From NCBI GenBank assembly GCA_002633025.1, contig NMRB01000245.1, forward strand, positions 387,337 through 451,336: a stretch of 64,000 nucleotides of DNA, written 5' to 3'. Shown piece by piece: positions 57,167 to 64,000 of the stretch. The translations under genes were made by a program, and so were the position numbers. The notes beneath the pieces were generated by a model that worked only from the letters and a program-made list of their open reading frames with translations, had not been told where the DNA came from and did no database searches. Within the stretch, counting starts at the first letter, position 1. The number at the start of each line of letters is the position of its first letter. Source of the DNA: Notospermus geniculatus. Lineage: Eukaryota > Nemertea > Pilidiophora > Heteronemertea > Lineidae.

Positions 57167-58323
57167 CTGCAAACAAGAACAATGTCTGATGCATTAAAAT
57201 ATGAAGCTGAATCTTTCAACGGAGGAGGTGAGATACCAATGTCTAAATAGACTGATCGTTACTAAATCATGCCATTGATCAAGATACATCAAAACACACC
57301 CAACCGAACCCTCAACTTTACTGTGCTGTACTGTAGGTCAAAGGTGTGGCAAACAATTCAAGACTTTTACCGGTTCGTAAGAACACCAAATCGGACCAAA
57401 CTGGGCCAAAACTTTACAATCCCTGATCGGCTTGTGACGTTACTCCATGGCACACAATGGAAATCCTATTTTTCGATGCGGCTTAGGCCTATTACGCTAA
57501 TTAATTGGTGACCTTTTTTGGAAGTGATCAGGGATTCAAAATTCGTTCCCAAATTGGGACTCTATTGCACAGAATTATTCCACTTCCGAATGGCACGAGG
57601 TTTATGAACGATAGCTCCGCAACGGCTGGGTCAAATTTGACGAAACATACGTAAATGGATTCATCTTTCTTGCCGGTATCTATGGCCGGCGATGTTGAAT
57701 GACCAAGCCGATTACGTCGATTAATTATCGAATTTTCAACGAAGGAATTTTCAATTTTTGTTATTTTTGTTATTGGTGAAATGCTTATAAATGCCCATTG
57801 CATTGAATATGAGATTCAATACGATAACATACACAAACAAAAGAAAAAATTGACAGAAAAGTATGGAGAGTATTTTATAGTTTCATTAATCGTGGAGAGA
57901 TGGCAGCACCGCATACAGCACGTTACTATACTCTGTTCCTAATTATGCGAACAGACCACAGCTTATACCAAGATAAATGACCATATAAATGACCATATTG
58001 TCTTGTCTGATATAAATATCACTCTACTCTGAGTCGATAGAACCTCCATAGTCTTTTTTCACAACACTGCTATTTTTGGGGATGGTCATTTAAATTGATT
58101 TAGCTAGTTGGAGGCAACAACTTCAACATTGACACCCTGGCGTCAACCTCTCACAGTACCTGTAGGCCTAGGTCTAACATGTAGGACAGGCTCTAGGATT
58201 TATCATCTCCAAACTAGACATTTCATTCCTGACTTTACCTCTAAACACATTTTGTCCCAGGACATAACATACTATCATCCCCAATAACTTTTCATCTCTG
58301 TACATTCTGTTCCCAAGGATAGG
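57167..58323. other. Probable SRSF1 first intron, unique part
   Basis: No exon seen. A degenerate stretch at about 58,190-58,340 consists of variants of GGACATTTTGTCCCC-like words, related to the GGACAATTCGTCCC repeat further right. Confidence 0.4.
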
Positions 58324-59386
58324 ACATTTCCTCCCCATCAAGGACTTTTTGCCCCTGGCGATGCCTGGGCCTGAACACGTCATTTTTACCCATTTAAAGT
58401 GTGCTTTGATGCAAAAAAGAGAAATTATTGTGGTAGAACAGGTACTGTTGTGGAATGTACTTCAGATTTATAAAGGACCATGATACTACCACTTTTTGTC
58501 AACAGGTGGTGCCACTGACGGTGACTGCATGATCATTCTCCATGGGGCGTTCTCCATGCCTTAGTTTCGCTTCCGCCCTAGTGTTGGAGAATGTATATGC
58601 ATAAGTGAATACCCTAGAAATCAGAGTTACTCTGATGGGGCAAGGTTGATAAGCAATAGTAAACACCATTGTCAATAGAGGTCTCCCTTAACTTTACCAA
58701 CCAGGGGATAGAGAAGGAAAACAGTGCCCCTTTAATGGGGATTAAAGGTCCTTGGGGAACAGACAGAATGGCAGGGACAACGTGTCCTTGATGATTATAT
58801 GTCTTCCTGGAATGAAAGGTCCCAGAGGCAGGAAGTCCTCGGAGATGACATGGATGAGAAGTCAAGGGATGAACAGCTCTTGAAGCATTCGGACTAAATA
58901 CCAAGGCAACATACACTTTGAATATCGCTTGATTGGAATAGTATTATTCAAAGGGGTATTAAACTAATACATGTACTATGCAAGACAGTACAATCAAGCA
59001 ATTCAACTGGTTCTAGATACACCGCGAAGCCAAACAAACAAGCTTCCTGCATATAGGCTCCAGGACAAAATTCGTCCCCATGGACAATTCATCCCCAGAC
59101 AATTCGTCCCTGGACAACTCGTCCCCGGACAATTCGTCCCTTAGGACAATTTGCCTCCGCTGAATTGAATTTTAAAGGTTGCTTCACTCAGCTTGGACTT
59201 TCTTTGTAGCTGGGACTCTGCACTATTTTTAGTCTTGGGGTCTGACAGACAAGCAGAAGTGAATATATGACAATAATGACATATCAAGAGATCTCTCCAT
59301 CATCCCTGAAATGTCTGATGCAGGGCAGTTTCAATGTCATCTTATTTTAATTCCTTGGGCAAGAAACCTAAACACTCAACACTTAT

Positions 59387-59513
59387 GGCCCGTTTCCACA
59401 TGAGCGTTTCACGTCTGCGTGATGCGTCAAATCTTTTATTTTCCGCCGCTCTGCTTCCAAACAATGGGCGAAGCGTCAAAACGCGGCGTAAAACACTCTT
59501 GTGGAAACGGGCC
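59387..59513. mobile_element. MITE, GGCCCGTTTCCACA family
   Basis: GGCCCGTTTCCACA at the left and TGTGGAAACGGGCC at the right, with inner words TTTCACG, GCGTC and GACGC also complementary. A second copy, part of the segmental duplication, is at 61,443-61,571. Confidence 0.72.
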
Positions 59514-59787
59514 TTTACCTATTGCAGGTTTCAATGGATTATGATTATGATAAATCTTCCTTTCATTGGCGAAAAGTCCTGGTTTGAATCGAATTGAGAT
59601 GTCAGGACCTCCTTCAAAACAGCTCCAGATGGCGATGTATTGATTTCATGTGTGAAGTTGCTCATGATATTTCATGTTGGCAATCAAGTTGGCATTTCAA
59701 TTTTTATGTTGCCATATTTGTTGGCATTGCAGCTAGACATGTCAGAAACAAGTACAGATTTGAGATGAATTATGAAGCGAAGACATT

Positions 59788-59904
59788 GGGTCATATGAAT
59801 AAAGAAGCAAAATGCTTTTACTTCAGATTTGTACAGCATTGCCTAGTGCATTTGTATTGCAAATTCAAGTAAAAGCATTTACTAGCTTTATTCATATGAC
59901 CCAT
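59788..59904. mobile_element. Foldback MITE, CATATGAATAAAG family (copy 2)
   Basis: GGGTCATATGAATAAAGAAG pairs with CTTTATTCATATGACCC. The inner AAAATGCTTTTACTT region pairs with AAGTAAAAGCATTT. A duplicate is at 61,726-61,840 and an older copy at 16,410. Confidence 0.75.
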
Positions 59905-60290
59905 TATCTTAACTTTTACTTCTCTTTGATTACAAAGCTAATTTATTAATCAAGATCTTCCACTTTTTCCTAAGTCCATTCTGGATGGATTGAAACCAAA
60001 AAGATGTACCCTGTGATGGTATTTTTACGTTAGGCCACACTTTTTTTATTCTTTGGTTTACGGGCCCGCCGACGTGGCGAAATGCCATTATTCCGAAAAA
60101 AAAATAAAATTGGGAAAATCAGTTTCTTTTATTGCCGCCGAACTTCAAATGAAGTCTTCTAAGAAAAAAACAAATATTAAATAAATGGAGTTGTTTTTAT
60201 TCCCGCCGACCTTGATTTCAGCTGTCACGACTGCTAAAATCAATGAAACCAACTGACGTACGCCTATTTCCTGGCAGCGAGGAATGGGAC

Positions 60291-60370
60291 GTCGGACTTG
60301 TGAGATGTCGGACTTGTGGGATGTCGGACTTGTGGGACGTCGGATATGTGGGATGTCGGACTTCTGGGGG
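60291..60370. repeat. 16-bp tandem repeat GTCGGACTTGTGGGAT x5
   Basis: Five units at exact 16-base spacing (60,291, 60,307, 60,323, 60,339, 60,355). The array ends a few bases before the second copy of the 1.6-kb duplication begins. Confidence 0.85.
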
Positions 60371-60376
60371 GGAATC

Positions 60377-61981
60377 ACATTTCCTCCCCATCAAAGGACT
60401 TTTTGCCCCTGGCGATGCCTGGGCCTGAACATGTCATTTTTACCCATTCAAAGTGTGCTTTGATGCAAAAAAGAGAAATTATTGTGGTAGAACAGGTACT
60501 GTTGTGGAATGTACTTCAGATTTAATAAAGGACCATGATACTACCACTTTTTGTCAACAGGTGGTGCCACTGATGGTGACTGCATGATCATTCTCCATGG
60601 GGCGTTCTCCATGCCTTAGTTTCGCTTCCGCCCTAGTGTTGGAGAATGTATATGCATAAGTGAATACCCTAGAAATCAGAGTTACTCTGATGGGGCAAGG
60701 TTGATAAGCAATAGTAAATGCCATTGTCAATAGAGGTCTCCCTTAACTTTACCAACCAGGGGATAGAGAAGGAAAACAGTGCCCCTTTAATGGGGATTAA
60801 AGGTCCTTGGGGAACAGACAGAATGGCAGGGACAACGTGTCCTTGATGATTAATATATGTCTTCCTGGAATGAAAGGTCCCAGAGGCAGGAAGTCCTCGG
60901 AGATGACATGGATGAGAAGTCAAGGGATGAACAGCTCTTGAAGCATTCGGACTAAATACCAAGGCAACGTACACTTTGAATATCGCTTGGTTGGAATAGT
61001 ATTATTCAAAGGGGTATTAAACTAATACTATGGAAGACAGCACAATCAAGCAATTCAACTGGTTCTAGATACACCGCGAAGCCAAACAAACAAGCTTCCT
61101 GCATAGAGGCTCTAGGACAAAATTCGTCCCCATGGACAATTCATTCCCAGACAATTCGTCCCTGGACAACTCGTCCCCGGACAATTCGTCCCTTAGGACA
61201 ATTTGCCTCCGCTGAATTGAATTTTAAAGGTTGCTTCACTCAGCTTGGACTTTCTTTGTAGCTGGGACTCTGCACTATTTTTAGTCTTGGGGTCTGACAG
61301 ACAAGCAGAAGTGAATACATGTATATGACAATAATGACATACAAGAGATCTCTCCATCATCCCTGAAATGTCTATGCAGGGCAGTTTCAATGTCATCTTA
61401 TTTGAATTCCTTGGGCAAGAAACCTAAACATTCAACACTTATGGCCCGTTTCCACATGAGCGTTTCACGCTGCGTGATGCGTCAAATCTTTTGTTATATT
61501 CCGCCGCTCTGCTTCCAAACAATGGGCGAAGCGTCAAAATGCGGCGTAAAACACTCTTGTGGAAACGGGCCTTTACCTATTGATTTCATGTGTGAAGTTG
61601 CTCATGATATTTCATGTTGGCAATCAAGTTGGCATTTCAATTTTTATGTTGCCATATTTGTTGGCATTGCAGCTAGACATGTCAGAAACATACAGATTTG
61701 AGATGAATTATGAAGCGAAGACATTGGGTCATATGAATAAAGAAGCAAAATGCTTTTACTTCAGATTGGTACAGCATTGCCTAGTGCATTTGTATTGCAA
61801 ATTCAAGTAAAAGCATTTACTAGCTTTATTCATATGACCCATTAATATCTTAGCTTTTACTTCTCTTTGATTACAAAGCTAATTTTTTAATCAAGATCTT
61901 CCACTTTTCACTTTTTCCTAAATCCATTCTGGATGGATTGAAACCAAAAAGATGTACCCTGTGATGGTATTTTTTACGTTA
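60377..61981. repeat. Tandem segmental duplication, copy 2 (1,605 bp)
   Basis: Second copy of 58,324-60,032. It includes the GGCCCG MITE (61,443-61,571) and CATATG MITE (61,726-61,840) and lacks the 118-bp segment, with TATTG microhomology at the deletion point. Confidence 0.85.
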
Positions 61982-62589
61982 ACGCAAACAATCGCAGGAA
62001 TTATCGCAGAATTGTCGTAAACTTGACGATAATCAGCGTTTTTTGGCGTTCACTTGTTGTTTTTTGCGACAATCTGCAATAATAGCTGCAACAATTTTCT
62101 AATTTTTAAACCCTGGCCAAACTTTACGGGTTTTCTGCCTGTGACAGCATCGTCAGTCGAGACCTTTAATTTGGGGTTATAAACAATATTTTGCGACGTG
62201 CGATATTTTGTGACAAATCTGCGGTTGCTTCGCGTTAAGTATGCGACAGGGTTTAATTTTTTGAAGATTTCCAAAATTTCACGATTATACGCGACCGCCT
62301 GCGATATTATCACAAGGTCTGCGATAGATTGCGTAGATTTGCGACAGTACACCTGCAATTGTCTATCGCAAGGCCAACTGTCGCACATGTGAGAGGCTTG
62401 AGGGACGAATTGTCCTACATGTACATGTAGGGGACAAATTGTTGTCGTTTGGGATGAATTGTCTAGGGACAAAATGTCTGGGAACGAACTGTGCTCTAAC
62501 CATACTTAGAACCTGATGAATGTGATGATTGCATGGTCTGTTCTGAAAAATGTCCTGGTGACCTAAAAATATGAAAATCATACCTTAAC
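61982..62589. repeat. TGCGACAAT-rich degenerate inverted repeat region
   Basis: Words such as ATCGCAG, TTGCGACA, TGCGATA and their complements recur on both strands from 61,985 to 62,390, followed by GGGACAAATTG/GACGAATTGTCC variants to about 62,490. Probably a decayed foldback element. No gene seen. Confidence 0.45.
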
Positions 62590-63900
62590 TTTGAGCCAGG
62601 CATCCAAACCATCCGCATCCAGCTCTACTGTAAATGTATCTTTCCATCCATCCCTATGATCCTAATCCAAAATTAATCTATTACAGTAATCCAATGTTTG
62701 TATAAAGAGACTATAGAACATGTCCAATGGAGTGATTTCTCAATGAATTTTCCTAAGACAATTCCTTGTTATCCTAAACGACCAAGAGTATCCCAAGGTC
62801 CTCTCCCAAATGAATCCAGTTTTATCCAAAATAAGCTTATTCATTGGTTGATCCTCAATGATTCCTTGACCTCGACCGATTCCAAAGAATCCTGTCTGAG
62901 CATTTTTGTCATGATTCAGGGAATAAATGCCACCAGGCATATCCCTGGTGGAATCGTTTGCCATCCCCAATCCTGACAAGCATGTATTTCATAAACTCAA
63001 GGATCGTCCAAATGATAAATTTGTGAGGATACCATTTCCAAAGAGTATGGAGAGGAAACTGAATTTATCCCAAGGGATACTTTTTGGCTTGATAACCATC
63101 CCATTCTGATGCCATCCAGATCCAAGATTTGCCTAAGGGTACTGCATCCAGATTCCAAATTTATCGAAAAATGACCCAACAATTTGATAGAATATCCCAG
63201 AATTATTTCATATCCATCTCCCAAGACAATTCAAGCAAACAACTATAACTTGGTGCAAGAATCCCATGTTCCTTACCAGGTATCTCAATTACCCAGAGCA
63301 GAAGTCCAATACTAACAGAACTATAGAACAGCCCCATCAAGTTATGGTATCCCTTTAATTTTAATACGTCTTAAGCATATTATTACGTACAACAATAAGA
63401 TGAAATATGAAGTCGATGAACTTGACCACAGCTCAGATGCATCTGGATTTAAGCTGGGATAAAAGAATTTCAATCATATTAATCTGACCCATTTTCCTTG
63501 ATGACCCCAAAGTTTCCCCAAAAGGCTATACTATTTAAATCTTTCAGAAACCAGGAATTTATCCAAAACCATGCTCCATAATTTTGCTTTTCCCCATGCT
63601 CCATTTACTTTTCCTGCTCCGATTTGGAGAAACCTTTTCTGCAGTGGGATCCTTGGTCCTCATCCTCCAGATTAAAGCCAGGATATCTAGATTTAATCCG
63701 GGATATGGAGCCAGCTCCAAGACGTTTTTTTCCTTTTCCATTTTGATCCTATCCCCTGATTTTTAATTCCGACAATCCTAACAAGATCCCAATCCAGATC
63801 TGATCCAAAGACTGCAACCATCCCAATCCAAAATCCAGACATTTTATGACTATAAAGACTGTTGTAAATCCTATCCAAAACTCCACTCCAAAATACAACC
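62590..63900. repeat. Degenerate ATCC/AATCCA-rich tract
   Basis: About 1.3 kb in which AATCC, ATCCA, TCCAAA and CCCAATCC occur irregularly on the plus strand with little complementary use. It looks like an old, strongly diverged tandem repeat. No exon of SRSF1 or another gene was recognised. Confidence 0.5.
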
Positions 63901-64000
63901 CTGAGTAATAAATAGAAAATGAAAAGTGAATTAATAAATTAGCACAGGCAAGCATATTATTCCTCATCCTATAATTTATTCACAAACAAAATAATGAAGT

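Larger units (their letters stand above)
58324..60032. repeat. Tandem segmental duplication, copy 1 (1,709 bp)
   Basis: Matches 60,377-61,981 over its whole length with few mismatches. Contains GGACAATTCGTCCC repeats (about 59,065-59,150), a foldback at 59,387-59,513 and a CATATGAATAAAG MITE at 59,788-59,904. It has 118 bp (59,521-59,638) missing from the other copy. No N lies between the copies, so this may be a real duplication. Confidence 0.85.

Noticed and set aside
62590-63967. Possible first exon of SRSF1
   Set aside because: Searched by eye for an RIYVGNLP-type RNP2 motif on the minus strand; none found.

Overview
The window is eukaryotic: spliced genes with GT-AG introns, many short foldback DNA transposons, and simple repeats. 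The gene content suggests a marine invertebrate, probably a deuterostome such as an echinoderm, hemichordate or cephalochordate. It has an animal-type AMT ammonium transporter (a family vertebrates lack), an SRSF1-like splicing factor, and a very long secreted protein with a kringle and a fibronectin-III-like array. Palindromic words such as TACATGTA, TAGGCCTA and ACCGGT are frequent. I cannot name the species.

All five recognisable genes lie on the minus strand. From left to right they are: the first exon of a second AMT paralog (4,392-4,248); a complete nine-exon AMT gene (9,713-5,804, 486 aa); a complete eight-exon type II pantothenate-kinase-family gene (16,685-11,428, 359 aa, with degenerate glycine motifs); a giant gene of about 50 exons (53,276-17,909, roughly 3,500 aa); and the last three exons of an SRSF1 homolog (57,166-56,034), whose first exon is not visible and probably lies beyond the right edge.

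The giant gene encodes a signal peptide, a cysteine-rich EGF-like N-terminal region, one kringle domain, a linker region, and about eighteen repeats of a beta-sandwich (fibronectin III-like) module. Each repeat carries a signature of the type DG-x-x-VD-x-TPP. One 762-base exon near the C-terminus inserts a DUF642/galactose-binding-like segment. The protein ends without a visible membrane anchor. Splice phases agree from exon to exon through almost the whole gene; the only weak joins are the 42,972 acceptor and the 37,147 donor.

Three blocks of this gene occur twice, each pair joined at a single N (32,985, 36,588, 52,889). In the two blocks that carry exons, reading straight through both copies would break the splice phase. 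Two of the pairs also differ by transposon-like insertions. I read all three as two haplotypes laid end to end by the assembler, not as real exon duplication. The comparison gives an occupied/empty-site proof for a 922-bp Harbinger-like element.

The rest is introns and intergenic DNA rich in miniature inverted-repeat elements of at least ten families, three tRNA-like relics, minisatellites, a 143-bp tandem array, a 1.6-kb tandem duplication in the probable SRSF1 first intron (58,324-61,981), and an ATCC-rich degenerate tract at the right end. No operons, CRISPR arrays or viral genes were seen.
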